Of a DNA stretch of 64,000 bases, positions 43,813-52,205 are shown piece by piece. The position numbers and the translations under genes were made by a program. Numbering within the stretch: the stretch's first letter is position 1; the number at the start of each line of letters is the position of its first letter. The stretch lies in assembly GCF_002286975.1 (NCBI RefSeq), contig NZ_NSKB01000002.1:496001-560000 (forward strand), given 5' to 3'. The stretch is from Halomonas salipaludis. Its GTDB lineage: Bacteria; Pseudomonadota; Gammaproteobacteria; Pseudomonadales; Halomonadaceae. The notes beneath the pieces are model-generated. The model saw only the letters and a list, made by a program, of their open reading frames with translations, had not been told where the DNA came from and searched no databases.

Positions 43813-44568
43813 TCAGATTTGGAATCCGCCAGCCACGTCCAGTACGGCGCCACTGATGTAGCCCGCGTCGGGTCCTGCCAGGAAGCAAACCGTCGCCGCG
43901 ACCTCCTCGAGGGTGGCAATGCGGCGGATGGGATGAAGATCCATCAGCGTTTCCGGCACGTTGTGCGCGACTTCCGCCGCCATATCCGTCGGCATGATGC
44001 CCGGCTGCACGACATTGACAGTGATGTTGCGCGGGCCAAGATCGCGCCCAACACCTTTCGCGTAACCCACGATGGCGGCCTTGGTGCCCGCGTAATCCGC
44101 CACACCGGGGAAGGCCACACGGCTGGCGATGGCCGAGCCGATGAAGATAATGCGTCCACCGTCCGAGAGCTGGCGTGCGGCGGCCCGCGTGGTTGCCACC
44201 GCACCGAGCACGTTGATTTGCCACTGGCGGTCGAGCGCCTCGGCATCGAGTTCAGGATCGTCGACCAGCTTGCCCTGAACCGCGATGGCGGCGTTGTTGA
44301 CGAGGATGTCGAGTCTGCCGAAATGAGAGACGACGTCATCGATCAAGGCGGCGGCAGAAGAGGTATCGGCCTGGTCGCTCCTGATCGCGATGGCCCGAGC
44401 CCCTTTTGTCTTTAGCTTCTCGACCACAGCCTCGGCCTTCTCGGCAGAGGCCACGTAGCTGATGGCCACGTCCGCCCCCTGTTCGGCAAGCGCTTCCGCA
44501 ATGGCCGCTCCAAGCCCGCGCGACCCGCCGGTAACGAGTGCGACCTTGCCACTCAATGTCTTCTGCAT
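43813..44568 (-). CDS. Short-chain dehydrogenase/reductase (FabG-like)
   Basis: 251 residues, classical SDR. ALVTGGSRGLGAAIAEALAE binds NAD(P), then ILVNNAAIAV, IFIGSAIASRV with the active-site serine, and YAGTKAAIVGYAKGVGRDLG. The closing YISGAVLDVAGGFQI is the FabG-like end. The start ATG at 44568 has AGAGGTGG close upstream. It is divergent from the TetR gene; the shared 144-base space holds a perfect 16-base palindrome, so TetR repression of this gene pair is the simplest model. The substrate is unknown. Confidence 0.9.
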   Translation of the reverse strand: MQKTLSGKVALVTGGSRGLGAAIAEALAEQGADVAISYVASAEKAEAVVEKLKTKGARAIAIRSDQADTSSAAALIDDVVSHFGRLDILVNNAAIAVQGKLVDDPELDAEALDRQWQINVLGAVATTRAAARQLSDGGRIIFIGSAIASRVAFPGVADYAGTKAAIVGYAKGVGRDLGPRNITVNVVQPGIMPTDMAAEVAHNVPETLMDLHPIRRIATLEEVAATVCFLAGPDAGYISGAVLDVAGGFQI

Positions 44569-44619
44569 AACCACCTCTCTCAACGTGGAGGAACGATTCC
44601 GCTAGAAGGGAATCGAAAA

Positions 44620-44635
44620 AGTAACGATCGTTACT
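44620..44635. promoter_or_regulatory. TetR-type operator AGTAACGATCGTTACT
   Basis: A perfect 16-base palindrome in the 144 bases between the divergent SDR gene (start 44568) and TetR gene (start 44713), followed by related sequence TAACTAACGTTATT. Size, symmetry and place fit the operator of the adjacent TetR protein, covering both promoters. Confidence 0.7.
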
Positions 44636-44712
44636 ATAACTAACGTTATTGAATTGGACTGAGGGCGTCAAGGAATTTAGTATCGATCGGTATGAAAAGA
44701 GGAGGTGATCCG

Positions 44713-45324
44713 ATGGGACGTCAGCGCGAATTCGATGTGGAGCAGGCGCTGGACGCGGCTCTCTGTATGTTCTGGCGCAAGGGCTACGAAGGCACGTCGT
44801 ACACCGACCTGACGCAGGCCACGGGTGTCGAGCGCCCCGGGCTCTACTCGGCCTTCGGCAATAAGGAGGCGCTGTTCCGTCGAGCGATCGAGCGCTACTT
44901 CACGCACTACCTGGACTATTTCCCGGTTGCGCTGGAGCGGCCAACCTCACGAGAGGTGGTGGAAGAGATCTTTCGCGGCGCGGCAGAGCTGCATACCCGC
45001 CACCTCGACCGCCCGGGGTGCCTCGGCATTCATGGCGCCCTGGCGGGCTCGGACGACGCCGAGCCCATTCGTCAGGCACTGGTCGAAGCCCGTGCAAAAG
45101 GCGAGGTCATGCTGCGCGAGCGATTCGAACGGGCCAAGCAGGAGGGGGATCTACCACCGTCGGCCAACAGCGCCGTGCTGGCCGCCTATGTCATGACCGT
45201 GCTGCACGGCATGGCGGTACAGGCCAAGGCCGGCTTCAGCCACGACATGCTGGTGGCCATCACAGAGCACGCGCTTTCCACTTGGCCGGATAACAGTTCC
45301 CTGTCTACCGGCAATCCACCCTGA
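44713..45324 (+). CDS. TetR/AcrR family transcriptional regulator
   Basis: 203 residues. The N-terminal helix-turn-helix is at residues 8-52 (FDVEQALDAALCMFWRKGYE, YTDLTQATGVERPGLYSAFG, then NKEALFRRAI); the C-terminal ligand-binding helices include the RPGCLGIHGAL and AAYVMTVLHGMAVQAKAGF stretches typical of this TetR subgroup. A strong ribosome site, GGAGGTGAT, lies just before the ATG at 44713; the upstream in-frame ATG at 44692 is therefore rejected. Divergent from the two SDR genes, which it probably represses. Confidence 0.93.
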   Translation: MGRQREFDVEQALDAALCMFWRKGYEGTSYTDLTQATGVERPGLYSAFGNKEALFRRAIERYFTHYLDYFPVALERPTSREVVEEIFRGAAELHTRHLDRPGCLGIHGALAGSDDAEPIRQALVEARAKGEVMLRERFERAKQEGDLPPSANSAVLAAYVMTVLHGMAVQAKAGFSHDMLVAITEHALSTWPDNSSLSTGNPP

Positions 45325-45692
45325 GCCTGGCTTCAGGCCGTACCGAGAACGACGGGAGCCAGGCCGGATGCAGACCGGCAGCTACCAGCGGTTAAGGGGT
45401 TTGGTGGTTGAACACGCCAAAGATGCTGGTCGCTATGAATGACTGTTTTTCCACTGCCGCGGCGATTGCCCGTACTCCCATGCGACGCGCGGAAACATCG
45501 ACGTGACGCTGCTCATAGCCGACTGATTGCACATGCCACTTACTCAGCATATCGTGCTGAGTAAGTGGCTATTATTCATATCGACCCCGACAGCGACCCC
45601 AGCAAGGTTGTGCGCTAGGTAGGCCAACAGCGGATAAGCGTTCCTTGCCGGCCGTCCATCCAGCTTTGCATCCACCCTTTGAAGCTCTATCC
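45325..45692. other. Gene-free stretch with one strong hairpin
   Basis: 368 bases between the TetR gene and the convergent AraC gene. I find no supported gene. The only marked structure is the perfect inverted repeat at 45535-45569. Base composition drops in its second half (TATTATTCATAT), unlike the coding sequence around it, which suits decayed or acquired DNA. Confidence 0.5.
45535..45569. terminator. 15-base perfect hairpin
   Basis: GCCACTTACTCAGCA and its exact complement TGCTGAGTAAGTGGC flank a 5-base loop TATCG; the plus strand continues TATTATT. It lies 210 bases after the TetR stop and 123 bases after the convergent AraC stop. A terminator is possible, but the distance is large. It may instead be the inverted end of a lost mobile element. 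Confidence 0.45.
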
Positions 45693-46604
45693 CTAACGCT
45701 CTTGCTTACCTGCATACGCACCGGGAGAAAGGCCCTCGTGCCGGACAAATGCCATCCCGAAGGCGCTGGCGGATCCATAACCGACCCTCAGGGCGATCTC
45801 CGTGTTGGTAAGTTTGCCATGTCGTAGTAGGGTCTTGGCGATGGCCATGCGCCAGTCCGTCACATATTCCATCGGCGCGCGTCCGATTTCCTTCCGGAAC
45901 TTCTCGAAGAAGCCGGAGCGGGACATGCCCGCGTCCTTCGCCAGCCTAGCGACGGAAATCTCGCCCCCCACATCCGAGTGGATGCGCTGCAAGGCGACGG
46001 CCAGTTTCGGATCGGACAGCCCACGCAGTAACCCCGCGGGCATGTCCACGGCAGGCCCCGAGCGGAGCGCCTCGATAAGTAGTACCTCCAGCAGCCGCTC
46101 GAGGATCAGCTTACGCCCCGGCCGCTCTGCGCGGGTCTCCTCGTGGATCACCGGCACCAGAGCCATCAGGCGGGCGTGGCCGGAGACATGGATCATCTCG
46201 GGCAACAGTGACACCAGCAGGTCGCTTGGGGGTGCTTCGAAGCGGCAGTGCCCGACCAGCGCGCGCATCTCCACGGGGGCGTCAGCGGGGCCGAGGCGAA
46301 CCCGCCCGGGGCCGACTTCAAGCGGCCGGCCCGGCCCCTTCGGTTCCGGAGGCACCTCACTGGTCATGCGAAAACCATGCAGATCGGGGATCAGGATGAA
46401 GTCTCCGGCCGACAGCGTGACCGGCGCCTGACCGGTTACCTCAACCTGGCAGCCCCCCTCGACCATCGCGCAGTAGAAGGGGCTGGCCATGTCATGCCGC
46501 TCGACCTGCCACTGGCCTCCCGCCTCAACCATCTTCGAGATGGACACCGCCGGTTTGAGCAGCATGACGACGCTGGACAGGGGGTCTTCGATACCATCGT
46601 GCAT
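45693..46604 (-). CDS. AraC family transcriptional regulator (cupin-type N-terminal domain)
   Basis: 303 residues from the ATG at 46604. The N-terminal cupin part (about 1-190) has YCAMVEGGCQVEVTG and LSAGDFILIPDLHGFRM; the C-terminal DNA-binding part has LAKDAGMSRSGFFEKFRKEI and IALRVGYGSASAFGMAFVRH. This domain pair is common among regulators beside oxidoreductase genes. It is divergent from an SDR remnant and the hydrolase gene (46703-47916), so these were probably its targets before the SDR was lost. Confidence 0.9.
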   Translation of the reverse strand: MHDGIEDPLSSVVMLLKPAVSISKMVEAGGQWQVERHDMASPFYCAMVEGGCQVEVTGQAPVTLSAGDFILIPDLHGFRMTSEVPPEPKGPGRPLEVGPGRVRLGPADAPVEMRALVGHCRFEAPPSDLLVSLLPEMIHVSGHARLMALVPVIHEETRAERPGRKLILERLLEVLLIEALRSGPAVDMPAGLLRGLSDPKLAVALQRIHSDVGGEISVARLAKDAGMSRSGFFEKFRKEIGRAPMEYVTDWRMAIAKTLLRHGKLTNTEIALRVGYGSASAFGMAFVRHEGLSPGAYAGKQER

Positions 46605-46702
46605 ACTTCTGGACTCTTGATGAATAATTATGGACATTCGTGTATAGAATGAACGGCCGCTGCTGTCTATCCTCTCCTGCACATCAGACGAGGAGACCAG
46701 AT

Positions 46703-46918
46703 ATGCCCCGTATACTCATCACCGGCACCTCTTCGGGCTTCGGCCGGGCCATCGTCGCGCAATTCCTCGACCGGGGCTGGGAGGTCATCGCCACGATGCG
46801 CAATCCTTCCGCCGAGGGCCTGCCCGTTTCGGACAACCTGCGGCTGATGCCCCTCGACGTCACCGACGCGGATAGCATTGCCGCCGCCGTTGCGGAAGCA
46901 GGCCTCTCCGCCGCCTGA
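46703..46918 (+). pseudogene. Remnant of a short-chain dehydrogenase (N-terminal piece)
   Basis: 71 residues covering only the cofactor-binding start of an SDR: RILITGTSSGFGRAIVAQFL, then DRGWEVIATMRNP and LRLMPLDVTDADSIAAAVAE. It ends after EAGLSAA, where a normal SDR (about 250-280 residues) would go on to the NNAG and YxxxK parts; none of these follow in any frame before the hydrolase gene begins 54 bases on. The ribosome site GAGGAG is still present. This is a truncation by deletion, so no enzyme activity is expected. Confidence 0.75.
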
Positions 46919-46971
46919 TCCACGGGCGCAGCAGAGGCGCTGTGCTCGCAGCTTCAAAACGAGGCGAACAG

Positions 46972-47916
46972 ATGAACCGACTGATCAACTTGTCCCGCGT
47001 CCTGCCGACGCCGGAACCCGCCCTGACCGTCGCCTATACCCCGATCCGCCTGGCGATGCCTGACCGCCAATCCCTGGAGCTGCGCCTCACCGCGCCTGCA
47101 ACCGGGGACACTCTTCCGATCGTGATCCTGTCGCACGGCTTCGGTCCGTCGAACTATATCCCCTCGAAGGACGGCTACGCCCCGCTCGCCCAGTTTTGGG
47201 CCGAACGGGGGATCGTCGTCATCCAGCCGACGCACGCCAGCTCACGGGTCGGCGGGCTTGCCCCCGACCAACCTGAAGGCCCCTTCTTCTGGCGCGAGCG
47301 CGTGGTCGAGTTACGTGCGATCGTCGATCAGTTGGCCGAGATCGAGCGACAGGCCCCCGCCATCGCAGGACGGCTGGATCACGATCGGATCGCCGTGGCG
47401 GGCCACTCCTTCGGCGGACATACCTGCAGCCTGCTGCTTGGCGGACGTTTGCAGGGGGAGGTGTTCTCCGATCCACGCATCCGCGGTGGTATCCTGCTGG
47501 CGGCCCCGGGTCGCGGCGGCGCCGATCTGACACCAGAGCATGCCACTCGCTTTCCCTTCTTCGATGTGGATTTCAGCGGCATCGAATTGCCGATACTTGT
47601 GATCTGCGGCGCGTTGGATGATCCCCATTTCACGCCGCGCGGCCCAGAGTGGCACGCGGATTCCTTCTATGACGCGCCGGGGGCCGAGGCCCTGCTGACG
47701 ATCAGCAACGTGGGCCACGGGCTAGGCGGAATCGCGGGGCTCGACGCGCGCGAGACCGAGGTAGAAGATCCCGAGGCACTGGAGGCGACCCGGCGTCTGA
47801 CACTGGCGTGGCTAAGGAGCATATTCTGCATAGAGCAAGACACCTGGAAACAGAGCCAGGCTGCGCTCCGAGATAGCGCGGCCCCCGTCGCGAAGATTAC
47901 CGTGAGAGAAAGCTGA
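46972..47916 (+). CDS. Alpha/beta hydrolase (dienelactone-hydrolase-like)
   Basis: 314 residues with no signal peptide. The oxyanion-hole segment is IVILSHGFGPSNYIP, the nucleophile elbow is VAGHSFGGHT with the catalytic serine, the acid is probably in VICGALDDPHF, and the histidine is in ISNVGHGLGGI. The general layout is that of dienelactone hydrolase or PAF-acetylhydrolase-like esterases. The start ATG at 46972 has GAGGCG upstream. It follows the SDR remnant in the same direction, divergent from the AraC gene. The substrate is unknown. Confidence 0.83.
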   Translation: MNRLINLSRVLPTPEPALTVAYTPIRLAMPDRQSLELRLTAPATGDTLPIVILSHGFGPSNYIPSKDGYAPLAQFWAERGIVVIQPTHASSRVGGLAPDQPEGPFFWRERVVELRAIVDQLAEIERQAPAIAGRLDHDRIAVAGHSFGGHTCSLLLGGRLQGEVFSDPRIRGGILLAAPGRGGADLTPEHATRFPFFDVDFSGIELPILVICGALDDPHFTPRGPEWHADSFYDAPGAEALLTISNVGHGLGGIAGLDARETEVEDPEALEATRRLTLAWLRSIFCIEQDTWKQSQAALRDSAAPVAKITVRES

Positions 47917-48116
47917 GTCGAGGTCTCATGTCAGCTCGCCGTCATATTTGGGCAGTGGCTTTACCCCGCTCACCGAAAATTCGCCGGTGAGGCTTCGAAC
48001 GGCCGGAGTCTCGCTGCTTACCGTGCGAGTTCACAACTGCAGTCAGTTCCCTATTGCAAGTTATCCAATAATGGCATAACAAGTGTCCTCCGCTCATACA
48101 ATGCTACATTCCATTC

Positions 48117-49127
48117 TTAATCCTCCTTGAGCACTGTAGCTCCTGCGCTGATTAGCTCATTCAGGAACCACTCCGCATTAATAAGATGTTCCGGAAAGTA
48201 GAGACCTGGCGAAACGGGAGGCTGGCCTTCCAGTCCGAGAACCGTCGAAAGCGTCAGTACAACACTGACGCCCGTCAGCGTGGCTTGGCCTCGCGTAAAC
48301 TCGAGGCTCGCACGACGCGTTTGAGTTTTACCGCCAACCTCGCCCTCAATTTCCACGACGAGTTCAGTCGCGATGCTGCCTCCGCGCAGCCGGCTCGAAG
48401 AAACGCTGCTGGCAATATCGAAGCGAACGTCGTCCGCGCCGGTCATGGCGTGGAGACTGACCACATCATAGGGAGCGAAAGCCATTGCCTCGAGCTCCCG
48501 GCCGTCGACAGCGTTGATCGTTCGCGTTGTTGCGGCGCCGGACAGCCAAACACGGTGTCCGTTCTTGAAGGCAAGGATGCCTATCCCACCTTCGCTACCC
48601 CGTTTCATGTCGGCAATGGCGGCCGGGCCGGTCGCATCCAGCTCATCCACCACTGCCCCAACCTTCACGGATCGAACCGTATCCAGGGACGTTACGCTGG
48701 CCTGCGTGAGGAACACCGCGGTTCCGCCATGCCAATGGCTCGCAAGCACGATCGGGGATGCCTGGGGACGTCGCATAAAATGGGCCATCTCGGCGCCCAC
48801 TTCGACGAGCCAGTTTCCGATGCTAAGGTAAGGCACTCCCTTTTCCTGCGCCAGAGCAAGGCCTTTGAGCCCCTCGTCGGGCACCAGCATCACGACAGCG
48901 GCCAGGGCCACGTCCTTCGCAAGACCTAGGCCGGGCTTGTCGACATCGACGTCGACCGCCTCGGCGGAGCTTAGCTCACGTGCGACAGCCCGGGCCTTTT
49001 CCAGATTGCGACCGCCGATCAGGATTGGAATGTCCGCATGCCGTTCGCGAAACAGCTTCACCGTGCATGACCCGACGACGCCCGAGCCTCCCACGAACAG
49101 GACTTTTTCTGTCATCTCTTTCATCAT
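48117..49127 (-). CDS. NAD(P)-binding saccharopine-dehydrogenase-like protein
   Basis: 336 residues from the ATG at 49127 (AGAAGGG upstream). The N-terminal Rossmann motif is VLFVGGSGVVGSCTVKLFRE, and the LIGGRNLEKARAVARELSS segment is typical of saccharopine-dehydrogenase-like reductases. After residue 120 it differs from true lysine-pathway enzymes: WHGGTAVFLTQASVTSLDTV and the SGAATTRTINAVDGRELEAM stretch suggest the group of uncharacterised trans-acting reductases. It lies downstream of the epoxide-hydrolase-like gene on the same strand, 97 bases away. Confidence 0.78.
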   Translation of the reverse strand: MMKEMTEKVLFVGGSGVVGSCTVKLFRERHADIPILIGGRNLEKARAVARELSSAEAVDVDVDKPGLGLAKDVALAAVVMLVPDEGLKGLALAQEKGVPYLSIGNWLVEVGAEMAHFMRRPQASPIVLASHWHGGTAVFLTQASVTSLDTVRSVKVGAVVDELDATGPAAIADMKRGSEGGIGILAFKNGHRVWLSGAATTRTINAVDGRELEAMAFAPYDVVSLHAMTGADDVRFDIASSVSSSRLRGGSIATELVVEIEGEVGGKTQTRRASLEFTRGQATLTGVSVVLTLSTVLGLEGQPPVSPGLYFPEHLINAEWFLNELISAGATVLKED

Positions 49128-49224
49128 CTTCACCCTTCTATAAAAGTGGTTTGCTTGGATGCTCTGCATCTCAGGCGTTCTCAATTCGGGGCACGCCGGT
49201 TATCGGTGGCCGCTCTACATGCGC

Positions 49225-50343
49225 TCAATGCGGTGCGTAGCGTTGCTCGAGCCAAGCAATGACCAGCCGGTTCAACTCTTCTGGCTTTTCCTCTGGTGTC
49301 CAATGCCAGGTGTCGGCAAGGACATGCGTTTCGAGATCCGGCACATGGGCGTCCATCCCATCCATCATGCTCGGCCTGAGCACCACATCGTTGGCTGCCG
49401 CTACCATCAGCGACGGCACACGGACGGTCTGATCGATATCAAGCCCCGCCTCCCAGTTGCGTGTGATGTTGCGGTACCAGTGGATGGCGGGAGTGAAACC
49501 GGTGCGCTCGAAATGCCTGACGTAGTAGTCCAGCTCGGCTGAGGTCAGGACGTCGTTTCCAGGGAGTTCCGCCGATGCGGGCTGGCCGTAATACTCCATA
49601 TTCAGGACCGCCTGAGGCAGGCTATCCCAGCCTTCCGGCGTGCCGAGATCCTTGCGCATTGCGCCTCTCAAGGTGCCTCTTACGTCCCGGTTCATGATGT
49701 CATCGGCCGCTCGCCCATCCTGGAACATCAGTACGTACATCTGCGGGCTGTAGACCTCCTGCATCTGGGCAACCGGGTCGACGTGCGGATCTGCCATGAA
49801 GTCCTGCCCTTCCGGCAATACGGGGTTGACGAGATCCGGGTGAAGCCAAAGCATCCAGTGAGGGATGTGCGGTGTATTAAGCGAGATCACCCCGGCAATG
49901 CGCTCTTCATGGAAAAGCGCCATCTGCCATGCGAGGAGGCCGCCCCAGTCATGGCCCATGACGACAGCCTTCTCCACATCGAGCGCGTCCATCAGGCCGG
50001 CGACATCTCCCGTCAGCTGGGCGATGTCGTAATCTTCGATTGCAGTGGGGGTGTCACTGAGACCGTAGCCTCGCAGGTCGGGAACGATCACGCGGTAGCC
50101 GGCGTCCACGAGCGCGGGGATCTGGTGGCGCCAGGTGAACGCCAATCCGGGAAAGCCGTGAAGCAGGACAATGGCCGGCCCGGCCCCAGCTTCATACACC
50201 GCCAAGTTGATTCCATTGGTTTCGACCATGCGAACCGGTGGCATGACCGTGGGCTCAGTGGCCCACGAAAGTGAAGGCATGCCCGCAGAAAGCATGGCGG
50301 CGGCCATGCCTGCGAGAACAGCTCTACGCGTAAGGTTAATCAT
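49225..50343 (-). CDS. Exported epoxide-hydrolase-like alpha/beta hydrolase
   Basis: 372 residues. A twin-arginine-type leader NLTRRAVLAGMAAAMLSAGM is followed by a cleavage region near SWATE, which is unusual because most epoxide hydrolases are cytoplasmic. The core has VLLHGFPGLAFTWRHQIPAL (oxyanion hole), VVMGHDWGGLLAWQMALFHE with the nucleophilic aspartate D in GHDWGG, and TWHWTPEEKPEELNR with the catalytic histidine; SLMVAAANDVVLRP probably carries the acid. Tyrosines of the cap domain are present. It should open epoxide rings or split related halides or esters outside the cytoplasm. Confidence 0.88.
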   Translation of the reverse strand: MINLTRRAVLAGMAAAMLSAGMPSLSWATEPTVMPPVRMVETNGINLAVYEAGAGPAIVLLHGFPGLAFTWRHQIPALVDAGYRVIVPDLRGYGLSDTPTAIEDYDIAQLTGDVAGLMDALDVEKAVVMGHDWGGLLAWQMALFHEERIAGVISLNTPHIPHWMLWLHPDLVNPVLPEGQDFMADPHVDPVAQMQEVYSPQMYVLMFQDGRAADDIMNRDVRGTLRGAMRKDLGTPEGWDSLPQAVLNMEYYGQPASAELPGNDVLTSAELDYYVRHFERTGFTPAIHWYRNITRNWEAGLDIDQTVRVPSLMVAAANDVVLRPSMMDGMDAHVPDLETHVLADTWHWTPEEKPEELNRLVIAWLEQRYAPH

Positions 50344-50449
50344 TCTCTTCTCCTGAGACGCTGATTTTTACTCCCGTTTCCAGGCAAGCACCGGCGCAGG
50401 GAGACTAGATGACAGATGTGCCTGGAGAGAGGTAGCCGCGTCGGTGATT

Positions 50450-51454
50450 TCAGTGATGGGAAAGTTTTACGAGCATTTTCCCGGTATTTTTTCCGGCGAA
50501 GAGGTCGAGGAACGCGGTAGGCGTATTCTCGAGACCATTGACGACCGTCTCTTGCCATTTAATCTTCCCATCCAGAATCCATTGCCCGACATCGCGCTGG
50601 AACTCCTCCCAGAGGTCGAGATAGTTGGTACAGATCAAGCCCTCGAGTCGGATGCTTTTCTCGATGACCGAATAGATGTTGCGGGGTCCGGTGGGGGTGT
50701 CGTTGTACTGCTCGATCATCCCGCAGAGGGGAAAACGGGCGAAATCGTTGGCGACGGCCAGTGCCGCCTCTAGATGTGCCCCGCCGACATTGTCGAAATA
50801 GATATCGACGCCGTCGGGGGCCGCTGCGCTCAGGGCCTCAGTCAGATCAGGCACTTCCTTGTAGTTGATCGCGACATCGACACCAGCCTCTTCGCGCAAC
50901 CAGCGGAGTTTTTCTTCCGAGCCGGCCGAGCCGATCACCCGGCACCCCTTGATCTTGGCTATTTGCGCAACCAATGATCCCACCGCGCCCGCCGCCGCCG
51001 AGACGAATACCGTCTCTCCTGGCTTGGGATTGCCGATGCGTAGAAGGCCAGCATAGGCGGCCAGACCGGGAAAGCCGAGTGGCCCTAGATAAGCCTGCAC
51101 CGCTATGTCCGTATCGATGCGCGTGGCAGAATCCGCAGCGATCAGTGCAAGATCGCGCCATCCGGCGAAATGGCTGACTGTGTCGCCGGGCGAGAAATTA
51201 GCGTCGCCACTTTCGACGACAACTCCGATCGCGGCCCCATCCAGAGGCTGGTTCAATTCAAAGGCCGGTATGTAAGTCTTGCGGTCGTTCATCCGGCCAC
51301 GCATGTAGGGGTCGACCGATAGCCACTCGTTGCGGACAAGCAGTTGGCCGCTAGCAGGTGCATCGAGAGCGCTCTCGACAAGTTTGAAATCATCGGCTTG
51401 GGGCAGCCCGTCTGGGCGGTCGACAAGGTGAAACCGGCGGGAGAGAATGGTCAT
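50450..51454 (-). CDS. NADP-dependent zinc-free alcohol dehydrogenase family reductase (CurA-like)
   Basis: 334 residues, medium-chain reductase family without zinc ligands. Seen: SVDPYMRGRMNDRKTYIPAF, typical for CurA/leukotriene B4 dehydrogenase-type enone reductases, the cofactor site TVFVSAAAGAVGSLVAQIAK, and NVGGAHLEAALAVANDFARF. These enzymes reduce the double bond of enones with NADPH. The start ATG at 51454 has GGAGG seven bases before. It is divergent from the TetR gene at 51578, with a large inverted repeat between them, so it is probably that regulator's target. Confidence 0.9.
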   Translation of the reverse strand: MTILSRRFHLVDRPDGLPQADDFKLVESALDAPASGQLLVRNEWLSVDPYMRGRMNDRKTYIPAFELNQPLDGAAIGVVVESGDANFSPGDTVSHFAGWRDLALIAADSATRIDTDIAVQAYLGPLGFPGLAAYAGLLRIGNPKPGETVFVSAAAGAVGSLVAQIAKIKGCRVIGSAGSEEKLRWLREEAGVDVAINYKEVPDLTEALSAAAPDGVDIYFDNVGGAHLEAALAVANDFARFPLCGMIEQYNDTPTGPRNIYSVIEKSIRLEGLICTNYLDLWEEFQRDVGQWILDGKIKWQETVVNGLENTPTAFLDLFAGKNTGKMLVKLSHH

Positions 51455-51496
51455 GGAACCTCCGTGGTTGGGCGGGCCGCCCAGGCAAGTGGATGC

Positions 51497-51535
51497 TACC
51501 AAAAGTAAGCTACTAATAGTAACTTACTCTTGGTA
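51497..51535. promoter_or_regulatory. Large inverted repeat, TetR-type operator
   Basis: Two 13-base arms, TACCAAAAGTAAG at 51497-51509 and CTTACTCTTGGTA at 51523-51535, match as an inverted repeat with a single mismatch around a 13-base centre that is itself symmetric (TACT-AAT-AGTA). It fills the space between the divergent reductase (start 51454) and TetR gene (start 51578) and is the natural operator of that TetR protein. Confidence 0.75.
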
Positions 51536-51577
51536 GTATATGAGGAAGGCTCAAGCTGTCAAGCAGAGGAGTGGCAA

Positions 51578-52144
51578 TTGGCGAAAAAACTTCCGAGAGC
51601 AGCCAGAAGGGCTCAGCTCCTTGAAACCGCTCGCACGATAGTGCGCGAGGAAGGGACGGATGCACTGACGCTCGGTGTACTCGCCGAGCGTGCAGGAGTG
51701 AGCAAGCCGATCACCTACAGCCATTTTGATAGCCGATCTGGGCTGATGATCGCCCTCTACAAGGGCATCATGGAGCAGCAGGTAGCGGCGCTAGCAACGG
51801 CGCTGTCACAGACCCCTGCGCGATTGGAGGATGTCGCTCAGGTCGGCGCGCAAGCCTACATGGAGTGCACCACCGCTGTGGGCCCGGAATGGCATGCCAT
51901 TGCCGCTGCACTTCGGGGCGACGCACAGATGGATGCCTACCAGCAGGAGATGCTACGGGGCCATATCGCTTTCTATGTAGATGTATTGACGCCCTTGTCT
52001 CGTCTTTCGCCCGAGGCTGTCCACCGTCGCTGCGTTGGCCTGATCGGGGCCGCTGAAGCATTGTCAGACGAGATGGTCCGTGGTGGCTGCACGAAAGAGC
52101 AGGCGGCGAACGATCTCGCCGCGCTGATCGTAAGCTGGTTTTGA
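51578..52144 (+). CDS. TetR family transcriptional regulator
   Basis: 188 residues. The start is a TTG at 51578 with AGAGGAG seven bases before; longer frames upstream run into the operator. The helix-turn-helix is at residues 10-50 (RAQLLETARTIVREEGTDAL, LGVLAERAGVSKPITYSHFD). The rest is the helical ligand-binding domain. It is divergent from the CurA-like reductase, and the inverted repeat between them suggests that it represses both itself and the reductase, probably lifting when an enone or aldehyde binds. Confidence 0.9.
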   Translation: MAKKLPRAARRAQLLETARTIVREEGTDALTLGVLAERAGVSKPITYSHFDSRSGLMIALYKGIMEQQVAALATALSQTPARLEDVAQVGAQAYMECTTAVGPEWHAIAAALRGDAQMDAYQQEMLRGHIAFYVDVLTPLSRLSPEAVHRRCVGLIGAAEALSDEMVRGGCTKEQAANDLAALIVSWF

Positions 52145-52205
52145 GCATCAGGCGTTTGGCCCGCTGATGGTGAGTCAGCGGCGCCAGCCTTCTCGCCCTA
52201 AACTC

